A stretch of 25,724 nt of DNA from a virus: positions 1 to 25,724 of the IMG/VR virus record IMGVR_UViG_3300032334_000128. One strand, written 5' to 3'. Made by a program: the position numbers and the translations under genes. Positions 7,605 through 15,531 of this stretch are shown one piece after another (positions within the stretch are counted from its first letter, which is position 1; every line of letters begins with the position of its first letter). The notes under the pieces are model-generated. The model did not search any database and had not been told where the DNA came from. It worked only from the letters and a program-made list of their open reading frames with translations.

Positions 7605-8500
7605 TGGCAACAGAACAAATTACAATATCAAAACCAGCACCATATTTAGAAGCAGCAGGTCAAACATATTTAGATTTACTAACAGCAAAAACAGGACAAG
7701 CTCCAACTGCTGCAGAGATGACAGCAATGTCACCAACAGTTGCTGGACAAAACGTATTAACACAAGCAGCACAACAACAAGCAGCAACACAAGCTGGACT
7801 TGGTGCATTAACATTTGATCCAACTACTGGAGCAGTTACGGGTGTTGGTCAAGGAACAGGTATTGCAGGGTATCAACCATATTTAAGTCAAGCTCAACAA
7901 TATTCAGGACCAGGTGCATATCAACAATTTATGTCTCCATATCAACAAGATGTTATCTCAACTACTCTTGCTGAATATGACAGACAAAGACAAATTGCAG
8001 CACAAGCAATACCAGCTGCAGCTATACAAGCTGGAGCATTTGGTGGCGGACGTGAAGGAGTTCAAAGAGCAGAATTTGGAGCTGAGAGTTTAAGAAATAG
8101 AGCTGCACTACAAGCACAATTATTACAACAAGGTTATCAAGCTGCACAACAAGCAGCAGGAACTGCATTCAGTCAACAACAACAACTTGCTGCATTACAA
8201 CCAACATTAACTGCAACAGGTATTCAACAATTAGGTGCTGCAGGAACTTCAAACCTTGCATACCAACAAGCAGTATTAGATGCTCAAAGACAAGCTGCAC
8301 AATTTGCTTATCAAGAGCCATATCAAAGATTATCTGTACTTGGTTCAGGAATAACTGGACTATTAGCAGGACAACCTCAGGCCCCATATTCACAACAAGT
8401 AACTCCATTAGGGGGAGCTGGTCAACAAGCTAGTCCATTGAGTCAAGCTTTATCTTCAGCTGCAACTGTTTATGGACTTGGAAGTTTATTTGGAAAATAA
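7604..8500 (+). CDS. Gln/Ala-rich internal virion-like protein
   Basis: This 298-residue protein starts at an ATG overlapping the preceding stop by one base. Gln and Ala dominate (for example QAAQQQAATQAG and AQLLQQGYQAAQQAAG), with a conserved-looking core QQFMSPYQQDVISTTLAEYD and AGAFGGGREGVQRAE between residues about 105 and 165. The middle is likely a long helix followed by a turn-rich end (SSAATVYGLGSLFGK). The pattern SPYQQxV...AGAFGGxR is shared with structural proteins of other podoviruses in the region just before the large ejection proteins. It has no membrane segment or enzyme motif. Heavy use of CAA and GCA codons creates long open frames on the other strand that are not genes. 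Confidence 0.6.
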   Translation: MATEQITISKPAPYLEAAGQTYLDLLTAKTGQAPTAAEMTAMSPTVAGQNVLTQAAQQQAATQAGLGALTFDPTTGAVTGVGQGTGIAGYQPYLSQAQQYSGPGAYQQFMSPYQQDVISTTLAEYDRQRQIAAQAIPAAAIQAGAFGGGREGVQRAEFGAESLRNRAALQAQLLQQGYQAAQQAAGTAFSQQQQLAALQPTLTATGIQQLGAAGTSNLAYQQAVLDAQRQAAQFAYQEPYQRLSVLGSGITGLLAGQPQAPYSQQVTPLGGAGQQASPLSQALSSAATVYGLGSLFGK

Positions 8501-8502
8501 AA

Positions 8503-9963
8503 ATGTATAACGTATTTAAAAGACCAATGTTTAAGATGGGTGGTCAAGCTGACCAAGGATCAGGGATCATGTCTCATGTTGAGCCTAGACAAAATTATAT
8601 GTTTGGCAATATTGCTCAACCATTAACTCCATTTCAAAATTCTTATACCAATCTTCCAGTTTATGCTATGGGTGGAAGAATCGGTTATGCTCAAGCTGGA
8701 CCAGTAACACCAGGAACATTGCCGATATTAGAAAATAGAAGAATATTTGATGAACAACAGAGAGCTTTACAACAACAAAATAGAGAACAGTTTGGTATTC
8801 AATCTATTCCAATTAAAAAAAATGAAGGAGAAGGGTTTTTATCTAGTATTTTTGGACCTAGTGCTGATGAAAAATTATTAATAGAAAAAGGAATTTTATC
8901 TCCAGATGCAACTGCTAGAGAAAGAATTGATGCTATTAAGAATTTAAGATTAGCAAGAGCAACAGGAATGGAAGCTGAGAAATATTCAAGTGAAGATATA
9001 GCTCCTCCTAGAGAATCAAAAATAGTAACAAATGAATATAGAACTAAGGAAGGAAAAGAAACTGATCCAAGAAGTGATATTAGAAAAGAAGCGGATATGT
9101 TAAAAGGTTTATTAAAAGATGAAGGATTAACTACTGCTGAAAATGCTTTAATTATTGCAAGGGCTTTAGCTGTTCCTGGTGGTATTAATGCAAAAATAGC
9201 TGCTGCCGGAGAATTAGCTATGCCTCTTATTAGAGAAAGAGCTAAAATAGATAGAGAAGCAGTATTAAAGGCTTATGAAACAAGTAAAGAAATTAAAAAA
9301 GCTGAAATATCTGCTGGAGCTTCAAGTGCACAAATGAAAGGTATTGAAGAGTCAATAAGATCTCAAATTAATTTAGCTAGAGATAGAAATGAAGTAACTT
9401 ATAGAGAAGATGGGACACCTCTATATAATGGTTTATCAGAAGCAGATTTAAGAGAAAGAGCTTATGCTCAAGCCACTGGAAAATATACAGCTCCACAATT
9501 ACAACAAGCTGTAACTCAAGTTGAAGACGCTAAGAGAAAATTAGCAGCTGAAAAAGCTAAGGCTAAACCAGACCCAAATTTAATTAATAAATATGAAACT
9601 ATAATTAAGATAGGAACTGAAACATTTAGATTACCTAAAGCTAATGGTGGAAGAATAAATAAAGCTACTGGTGGAATGTCGATTATGGATTCAACTGTTG
9701 AAGATACAACCGATGGATCAACTACAAAATCTGAAACAATCGTAGATACTAATGTAAGTGGATTTCCAGAAAAACCAGTTCAAAAATTATCTTTTGAAGA
9801 AATAAGAAATAGACTTCCAAGAGAAATTACAGATGATATTGTTAGACTTATTTCAAGTAGCGCTGAAGCATTACAAGACTTTGCTTATATAAAGACACAA
9901 CAAGATGTAAATCAATTTAATGTTAAATATGGAGTTAATTTAGTATTACCTCAAAACGCATAG
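8503..9963 (+). CDS. Internal virion-like protein with GGR repeats and coiled-coil centre
   Basis: The 486-residue product opens with FKRPMFKMGG and YAMGGRIGYAQAG (residues 54-66), which belong to the GGR-[IM]-x-Y motif family of marine phage virion proteins. A second cluster, KANGGRINKATGG, starts at Lys379. Between them lies a long charged helical region (about residues 180-370, rich in Glu, Lys, Ala and Arg) that may form coiled coils. The C-terminus (EEIRNRLPREITDDIVRLI...) looks globular and helical. No catalytic motif or membrane span is present. The gene starts two bases after the Gln/Ala-rich gene and ends just before the giant gene, whose AGGAG ribosome site overlaps its stop. An internal core or scaffold role is inferred from position. 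Confidence 0.55.
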   Translation: MYNVFKRPMFKMGGQADQGSGIMSHVEPRQNYMFGNIAQPLTPFQNSYTNLPVYAMGGRIGYAQAGPVTPGTLPILENRRIFDEQQRALQQQNREQFGIQSIPIKKNEGEGFLSSIFGPSADEKLLIEKGILSPDATARERIDAIKNLRLARATGMEAEKYSSEDIAPPRESKIVTNEYRTKEGKETDPRSDIRKEADMLKGLLKDEGLTTAENALIIARALAVPGGINAKIAAAGELAMPLIRERAKIDREAVLKAYETSKEIKKAEISAGASSAQMKGIEESIRSQINLARDRNEVTYREDGTPLYNGLSEADLRERAYAQATGKYTAPQLQQAVTQVEDAKRKLAAEKAKAKPDPNLINKYETIIKIGTETFRLPKANGGRINKATGGMSIMDSTVEDTTDGSTTKSETIVDTNVSGFPEKPVQKLSFEEIRNRLPREITDDIVRLISSSAEALQDFAYIKTQQDVNQFNVKYGVNLVLPQNA

Positions 9964-9970
9964 GAGTACT

Positions 9971-12900
9971 ATGGCGACTTTTAATATTTTTAATACATCT
10001 GAAGATCAAGAAGATTCGGAAAGTTTACAACCAGGTAGTTTAGGTAATATATTTGGAAAAACAACATCGGAAGAAGTATTACAACCGAGAGGCTCACCAA
10101 CTCTTACAGATTATTTTACAGATATAGTATTTCAAGCTCCTGCAAAAGCAGTTGGTAGTATTGCAAAAGGATTATTACAAATACCTTTGGCTGGAATAGA
10201 TTTAGCTTTTGATACTGATACTTTAACAAAATTAGATAAATTTTTTAGTGAAGGATTTTTTAAAATACCTGAAACAGAAACTGGAATAGGAGATATCACT
10301 GCTGTTTTAGTGCAGTATGGTATTCCAATTGCTAAGGCAACAAAAATAGCTCCATTTATTCCTGGATTAAGTAAATTAAGTCAATTTCAAAAATTAGATG
10401 ATATTCCAAGTGTAGCAGGTAAAGCTGGTGAAATCGCTAAGAGAGCTGGTTATTTTGGAGCAGTTGGAGGTTTAACTGATTTTGTAGTATCTGCTCCTGG
10501 TATAAATCAAACAGCTGGAGAACAATTTGGATTATACGAAGGATATGCTGGAGAAGATTTAGCAGGAAAAGATAAAGCATCTGAGGTATTAAAGAGTAAA
10601 TTAAAATTTGGAGCAGAAGGTGCAACATTAAGTGGAGCAATACCCTTACTTCCAGTTGCTGGAACCTTAGGATTTAAATATGGATTACAACCAGCTGGAC
10701 AAGCATTGGGATATGTTGGAGGAAATGCAATAAGAGCTGTTGATTATGCAGTTATAAATCCAGTTGCATCTGTGATTTCTGGAGGAAAAGTTGCTAGAAT
10801 TGATGTTCCTCAAATAGTTCCAAAATTGATAAATAGAATACAATCTGGAATGGATGTTGCTGGAGAAAAAATTGTTGGATTACTTCCTCCAAAAGACACA
10901 CCATTTGGAAAATTAATAGATAATTCTACAGCTAAAGTTAAAGAATGGCTTTTTTCCAATGGTGGAGTTAGAGGAGATCTTGTATTAGTTAGAGATCAAA
11001 TATTAGCAAATGGAGATGCTAGAGCAAAGAAAGCTGCTGATACATTTATTTCCATGAATAAAACATTAGAAGATAATATTGTAAGTCAATTTAAAACTGC
11101 TTTTAATAAAGGAGAATCTAAAAATATAATTCAGTTAGAACAAAGTAAATTATTAGATTATTTTAACAACACTGGAAACGTAAAAGCTACTCCTAGAAAA
11201 ATAAAAGAAGTTGATCCAGTTACTAAAAAAATTAAAGAGATTGTAGAAAAAGATCCTATAACTGGAAAAGTATTGTATGATTATAAATATTCTGAAAATG
11301 AAATAACTAAAAAAATATTAGATACTTTAGATCCAACGGTATCTCAACAAGTAAAAGAATATGCACAAAAATTAAAACAACAGCTTGTGGATATACAGGG
11401 TGAATTAAGTCCTTATTTAACATCTAAAGAATTAAAATCTGGATTTGTAGATTTTATGGGTACTTCATTTAAACAATCCCTTGCTTCATTTAATAATGCA
11501 AGATTTGCATTTGATCCATTAAAACAAGAAAAGGTTATTAAATTATTTTCAGATGAAATTTTATTAAGTAAACAAGATTTACGAGCATCTATAATTAATA
11601 GACAAACTGCAAATACATTTGGTAGCGATCCCATATATAGAGCTATTAAAAGAAGAGAGGGTAATATTGATGAAATATTTAATGTTAATGAAAGAAATTT
11701 AACTAAATTTAATAATAAATATAATCTTGATTTAGATATGAAATCAGTAAATGATTTTAAAACAAAATATAATTCTTCAATTTTAAATGAAAATGTTTTT
11801 CAAGCTATTAAAAATAAAAAAGGATCTGCTAATGAAATATTAGCAGTTGATTCAAAAAATTTAAAAGAATTCAATAAAAGAAATAAATTAAATTTAAATA
11901 TTAACCAAGTTGATGATTTTAAAAAATCTTTATATCAAGAAGCTGAAATGAGAACGTTAGATATAAAAAATGCAGCGATAAGAAGTGATTTAGACCCTAG
12001 ACAAATATTTACAAATATATCAAAGCAATTAGGAGAGGGAACAAATATAGATAGTTTAGCTAAATTATATAAAAAAATTGAACAATTACAAGGTAAAGGA
12101 AAAACAAATCTTAGTTCTGTTGTTGATTATTTATCTACTCCAAAAGGATCCGAAGTAACAATAAAAGGTAAGAAAGTGCCATTACCAACTTCTGATTATA
12201 GTTCTGGAATATTGGGTGGTCTTATATATCTAAATAAACAAAATTCTTACAGAAGATTTTTTGATTCTTTAATTGATATGTCTGAAAGAACATTAGATCC
12301 GAGTAAAAAATTAATACTTAGAAAAGAAGAAGCAGAAGCATTAGGTGTAAATAAAAATAATTTACAATCTATAAAATATAGAAAAGATGAATTTGTAGAT
12401 AATATATTTCAATCTGATTTATTAAAAGGTGGTTATTATGCACGACCTGAAATAGTTAATTCATTAAGAGGAGTAGAAGCAGTATTTAATGGTTTATTAG
12501 ATAATCCAGTTTATGCAAATATAATGAAAATTAAAGGTGTTGCTCAAATTGGTGGAACAGTATTTTCTCCAGTAGCACAAATAAGAAACGTAACTGGTAA
12601 CGCTTTTATTGCATTAGTTAATGGTCTTTATGGGGGTCGTACTTCTTTATCAGATAGTTTTAAAATAATTACTCAGGATATATTTAAAGGTGCAAAAATA
12701 AATCCAAAATTATTACAAGATAAAATTGACGATTTAATAACAAGAGGAGTTATTGATCAAAATATTCAAGCACAAGAATTAAAGAAATTATTTGAAACAG
12801 CTAATAAAGGAAAAATAGATTTAAATTCATTTATGAATAATCCATATGTTAAAAAAGCTATTGATATATATCAAGGGGCAGATAGTGGATGGAAAATATT

Positions 12901-14623
12901 TGCTGATTCTTTTTATCAAAGTGCATTTGGAACAGCACTTAAAGCTGAAAATCCAGCCTTATTACAAAAAGGAACTAAGGCATATGATGATTTTATGAAA
13001 GAAGTAAAAGATTGGTATAAAACTGTTGCAAAACAAGAGTTTCAAGAAATTAATTATTTAACGGGTAATTTAAAAACCCCTACTGATATAGTTGGAGAAA
13101 TGTCGGCTTATTTAGTTAAACAAACTATGCCAACTTATAGTCAAGTTCCAAAAGCTGTAAGAGGACTTAGAAATTTACCATTTGGTAATTATGTATCATT
13201 TCCATCAGAAATAATTAGAAATAGTGCAAATATAATTTCTATTGGTGCTAGAGAACTTACAAGTGCTAATCCTTTAATAAGACAAATGGGAGCAAGAAGA
13301 TTAATGGGTGCTTCTGCAGGATTTGGTGGATTAGGATATGTAACTAAAAAAACAGCTGAAGCTTTAACTGGTGTGGGTGAAGATAAGATAGAAGCATTTC
13401 AAAGATCATTTGCTGCTCAATATCAAAAAAATTCAACATTAATTCCAGTAACAGCACCAGATGAAAATGGTAATTTTAAATATTATAACTTTTCATATAC
13501 CAATCCATATGATTCAATGTTACGTCCTGTTAATGCAGTATTAAATGCATTTGCAGATGGTTCTTTAAATAAAGACACTGTTGATAAAGTAGTTATGAAT
13601 GCATTATTTGGAAATGCTGTAACTGGAAGATCTGGAGCTATTGGAGAGTTTTTTGCACCATTCGTTGATGAATCGATTGGAACAGAAAGACTTTTTGATA
13701 TTACACTTAGAGATGGAATTAAAAGAGAAGGCGGAAAAGTATTTTATCCTCAAGATGATATTAACACCAAAATTTCAAAAAGTATTCAACATATAGCAGG
13801 TGGAGTTGTACCTGGAGCAGTTAAATCTGCACAAAGAGTATGGGAAGGAGCTACTGGTAAATTTACAGATGCAGGAACTATAAGAGATATGAATACAGAA
13901 CTTGTTGCAATAACTACCGGAGTTAGAATTGAAGATGCTAAACCACTAGCAAGTATGCCATTTATTGTAACATCTTATAATAAGGATAAACAAAATGTAG
14001 ATAGAAAATTTGCTGAGATAGCTTATAAACCGTCTTCAACTATGGAACAAAGATTAGATGCTTATAAAAATTACTTAACTGAATCATATGATTCACAAAA
14101 TAAAATGTATCAAACTATAAAAGATGCAAATACTATAGGTATAGATGAAACAGATGTTAAAGATATTGTTCAAAGCAGATTAAATAATAAGAAGGAAACT
14201 GACTCTTTATTTAATGGTATATTCAAAGTTCCAACATATAATGAAAAAGCATTTAGCTCTATGATTAGTAGATTAGAAAAAGAAGATCCAACATTAGCTG
14301 CAAAAGTAGAAGTTCAATTAGATACTATTAAAGGAATTTATAAAGATATGAATAGTGAATTTCAAAACTTTGATTTAGGAACTTCAAAAGAACAGTTCGA
14401 AAATCAATTAAATAGAGTACTAACACCTGGTGTTAGAGAAATAAGAAGACAACCACAAACTATTAATATTTTACCATCTAGTTCAACGCCAGTAACTCCT
14501 GGAACACCTTTTACTTATAATACACCAAATCCTTCACAGAACGTATTATCTATTAATAGACCACAACAACAAGAACCACAAACTTTAGGAGAGCGATTTG
14601 CTCTTTTATTCCCTAGAGGTTAA
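9971..14623 (+). CDS. Giant internal virion (ejection) protein
   Basis: At 1550 residues this is the largest product in the window and occupies the place of the large internal core or ejection proteins of podoviruses. AGGAG at 9962-9966 precedes the ATG by four bases, a good ribosome site. Residues about 40-280 contain Gly/Ala-rich amphipathic or hydrophobic stretches (AVGSIAKGLLQIPLAG, GAEGATLSGAIPLLPVAG). A long charged helical middle follows, then a 54-residue direct duplication from residue 555. A region about residues 840-1150 (VAQIGGTVFSPVAQIRNV, GNYVSFPSEIIRNSANI, ASAGFGGLGYVTKK) has hydrophobic helices. The Pro/Gln-rich tail is TPGTPFTYNTPNPSQN. I see no lysozyme or transglycosylase catalytic motif. 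It likely enters the host with the DNA or forms a conduit; that role is inferred from size and position. Confidence 0.65.
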   Translation: MATFNIFNTSEDQEDSESLQPGSLGNIFGKTTSEEVLQPRGSPTLTDYFTDIVFQAPAKAVGSIAKGLLQIPLAGIDLAFDTDTLTKLDKFFSEGFFKIPETETGIGDITAVLVQYGIPIAKATKIAPFIPGLSKLSQFQKLDDIPSVAGKAGEIAKRAGYFGAVGGLTDFVVSAPGINQTAGEQFGLYEGYAGEDLAGKDKASEVLKSKLKFGAEGATLSGAIPLLPVAGTLGFKYGLQPAGQALGYVGGNAIRAVDYAVINPVASVISGGKVARIDVPQIVPKLINRIQSGMDVAGEKIVGLLPPKDTPFGKLIDNSTAKVKEWLFSNGGVRGDLVLVRDQILANGDARAKKAADTFISMNKTLEDNIVSQFKTAFNKGESKNIIQLEQSKLLDYFNNTGNVKATPRKIKEVDPVTKKIKEIVEKDPITGKVLYDYKYSENEITKKILDTLDPTVSQQVKEYAQKLKQQLVDIQGELSPYLTSKELKSGFVDFMGTSFKQSLASFNNARFAFDPLKQEKVIKLFSDEILLSKQDLRASIINRQTANTFGSDPIYRAIKRREGNIDEIFNVNERNLTKFNNKYNLDLDMKSVNDFKTKYNSSILNENVFQAIKNKKGSANEILAVDSKNLKEFNKRNKLNLNINQVDDFKKSLYQEAEMRTLDIKNAAIRSDLDPRQIFTNISKQLGEGTNIDSLAKLYKKIEQLQGKGKTNLSSVVDYLSTPKGSEVTIKGKKVPLPTSDYSSGILGGLIYLNKQNSYRRFFDSLIDMSERTLDPSKKLILRKEEAEALGVNKNNLQSIKYRKDEFVDNIFQSDLLKGGYYARPEIVNSLRGVEAVFNGLLDNPVYANIMKIKGVAQIGGTVFSPVAQIRNVTGNAFIALVNGLYGGRTSLSDSFKIITQDIFKGAKINPKLLQDKIDDLITRGVIDQNIQAQELKKLFETANKGKIDLNSFMNNPYVKKAIDIYQGADSGWKIFADSFYQSAFGTALKAENPALLQKGTKAYDDFMKEVKDWYKTVAKQEFQEINYLTGNLKTPTDIVGEMSAYLVKQTMPTYSQVPKAVRGLRNLPFGNYVSFPSEIIRNSANIISIGARELTSANPLIRQMGARRLMGASAGFGGLGYVTKKTAEALTGVGEDKIEAFQRSFAAQYQKNSTLIPVTAPDENGNFKYYNFSYTNPYDSMLRPVNAVLNAFADGSLNKDTVDKVVMNALFGNAVTGRSGAIGEFFAPFVDESIGTERLFDITLRDGIKREGGKVFYPQDDINTKISKSIQHIAGGVVPGAVKSAQRVWEGATGKFTDAGTIRDMNTELVAITTGVRIEDAKPLASMPFIVTSYNKDKQNVDRKFAEIAYKPSSTMEQRLDAYKNYLTESYDSQNKMYQTIKDANTIGIDETDVKDIVQSRLNNKKETDSLFNGIFKVPTYNEKAFSSMISRLEKEDPTLAAKVEVQLDTIKGIYKDMNSEFQNFDLGTSKEQFENQLNRVLTPGVREIRRQPQTINILPSSSTPVTPGTPFTYNTPNPSQNVLSINRPQQQEPQTLGERFALLFPRG
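11633..11926 (+). repeat. Tandem 54-residue duplication inside the giant virion gene
   Basis: Residues 555-608 and 609 onward align without gaps at an offset of 54. AIK, the Gly four residues on, EI, V, NL, FN, L-x-L and V-x-DFK recur in step (about 18 of the first 44 positions identical, many others conservative). The second copy is recognisable to about residue 652. The DNA copies have diverged, so the duplication is old or under protein-level selection. Confidence 0.7.
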
Positions 14624-14625
14624 TC

Positions 14626-14847
14626 ATGGCTAACGGAAAAGAACCAAAGACAACTGGAGAACATATTGTTGCTCTTTATGGTCATATATCTGGAATTAAA
14701 AGAGATCTAAGACATCTTACAGAAGAGTCTTGCCGTAATCATTCTAAGATAGATAGAAGAGTAGAAAAATTAACTTGGTGGATCATTGGTGGACTTGGAT
14801 CTACTATCTTATTGTTACTAACTTTCTTTTTTAAATTTATAAAATAA
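14626..14847 (+). CDS. Small membrane protein, possible holin (XhlA-like layout)
   Basis: The 73-residue product has a hydrophilic N-terminal half with a likely short coiled coil (residues about 17-48, ISGIKRDLRHLTEES...IDRRVEKL) followed by one C-terminal membrane helix (residues 51-69, WWIIGGLGSTILLLLTFFF) and a short basic tail. This layout matches XhlA-type hemolysin/holin-associated proteins and similar proteins of marine phages. It is placed right after the giant virion gene, where lysis genes often lie. No endolysin gene is next to it, so the lysis role is tentative. The start is three bases after the preceding stop; the following 39 bases contain a 22-bp palindrome. Confidence 0.5.
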   Translation: MANGKEPKTTGEHIVALYGHISGIKRDLRHLTEESCRNHSKIDRRVEKLTWWIIGGLGSTILLLLTFFFKFIK

Positions 14848-14855
14848 ACTATTGC

Positions 14856-14877
14856 ATATAGTTTTAAAAAACTATAT
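14856..14877. repeat. 22-bp AT-rich palindrome upstream of speD
   Basis: The arms ATATAGTTTT (14856-14865) and AAAACTATAT (14868-14877) are exact reverse complements around a central AA. It occupies the short gap between the membrane-protein gene and speD and ends two bases before the GGCGTTTATGGA translation start sequence. There is no T-run to make it an intrinsic terminator. It may be an operator, an RNA hairpin or a processing site. Confidence 0.55.
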
Positions 14878-14886
14878 TAGGCGTTT

Positions 14887-15459
14887 ATGGAAGTACTTGT
14901 ACATAAACATTTAATTATTAGAGCGGAAGCAAAAAATCCTCCTATGGATGAAACTGTTCTTACGGAATGGTTTAAGAAATTTATAAAAGAAATTGGAATG
15001 AAGGTTATGATGGGACCATACGTAAAGTATTCTCATATGATTGGGAATCGCGGTATTACAGGTGCTGCAATTATTGAAACATCACATATAGTAATGCATG
15101 TTTGGGATGAACCTGACCCCGCCTTGCTTCAGTTTGATGTTTACTCTTGTGGTGAATTTGATCCTGAAACAATATGTGAAAAGATAAAGAAAGATTTTAA
15201 TACAACAAAAATAGAATACAAATTTTTAGATCGTGAAAATAATTTAAGTGAATTACATACTTTAACTTATACTGATCCAATAGTTAAAAACTATGAAAAT
15301 AAAGAAATAGAAAAGAAAAATAATGCATTATTAAAAAGTAGAAAAGAAGTTGAGATTAATGGTAGCGGAACTCATGGATATAGAATTAAAGAGGGTATTC
15401 ATAAAGGCACAGTTCTTGGCCATATTACAAGAGAAAAATCAGTACTTGAAAATCAATAA
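14887..15459 (+). CDS. speD: SpeD-type pyruvoyl-dependent decarboxylase (S-adenosylmethionine decarboxylase family proenzyme)
   Basis: The 190-residue product matches the short bacterial/archaeal AdoMet decarboxylase family over residues 1-120. AdoMet decarboxylase makes decarboxylated AdoMet, the aminopropyl donor for spermidine. GITGAAIIETSHIVMH holds the self-cleavage site: Ser66 would become the pyruvoyl group and His71 is the processing His. QFDVYSCGEFDP holds Cys88, the catalytic proton donor. Against the Thermotoga enzyme the Ser-to-His spacing (5) is kept, the loop to Cys is two residues longer, and Thr58 replaces the usual processing Ser. A charged extension of about 65 residues after residue 125, ending in GTHGYRIKEGIHKGTVLGH, is not part of the usual core. 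No speE is visible, so host spermidine synthase would be needed. Some SpeD homologues decarboxylate arginine or ornithine instead, so the substrate is open. Confidence 0.8.
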   Translation: MEVLVHKHLIIRAEAKNPPMDETVLTEWFKKFIKEIGMKVMMGPYVKYSHMIGNRGITGAAIIETSHIVMHVWDEPDPALLQFDVYSCGEFDPETICEKIKKDFNTTKIEYKFLDRENNLSELHTLTYTDPIVKNYENKEIEKKNNALLKSRKEVEINGSGTHGYRIKEGIHKGTVLGHITREKSVLENQ

Positions 15460-15475
15460 ATAATATTTATATATA
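15446..15475 (+). promoter_or_regulatory. Possible sigma70-type promoter for hsp20
   Basis: TTGAAA (15446-15451) is followed after 16-18 bases by overlapping TATATA boxes (15468-15475), just before the hsp20 5' leader. It overlaps the end of speD. In DNA this rich in AT such a match is only weakly informative. The leader downstream has a short inverted repeat, CCACA (15476-15480) and TGTGG (15491-15495). Confidence 0.3.
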
Positions 15476-15518
15476 CCACAGGTTGCATCATGTGGATGGA
15501 CCTATTAACTTGCTTAAC

Positions 15519-15525
15519 AAAGGAG
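15519..15525 (+). promoter_or_regulatory. Strong ribosome binding site of hsp20
   Basis: AAAGGAG stands six bases before ATG 15532, the best Shine-Dalgarno sequence in the window. It fixes the hsp20 start at 15532 and argues against the in-frame ATG at 15490. Confidence 0.75.
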
Positions 15526-15531
15526 ATAATA

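Noticed and set aside
7740-8200. Repetitive CAA/GCA tracts as possible DNA repeats
   Set aside because: They reflect Gln/Ala low-complexity protein; no regular DNA repeat unit or spacer pattern of a CRISPR or origin is present.
7620-8408. Long minus-strand open frames opposite the Gln/Ala-rich gene (7620-7823, 8169-8408)
   Set aside because: They are caused by CAA/GCA-rich codons on the plus strand; products are Leu/Val/Gln low-complexity and unlike any gene.
15490-15531. Longer start for Hsp20 at ATG 15490
   Set aside because: The added 14 residues are just the translated leader; AAAGGAG before ATG 15532 is decisive.
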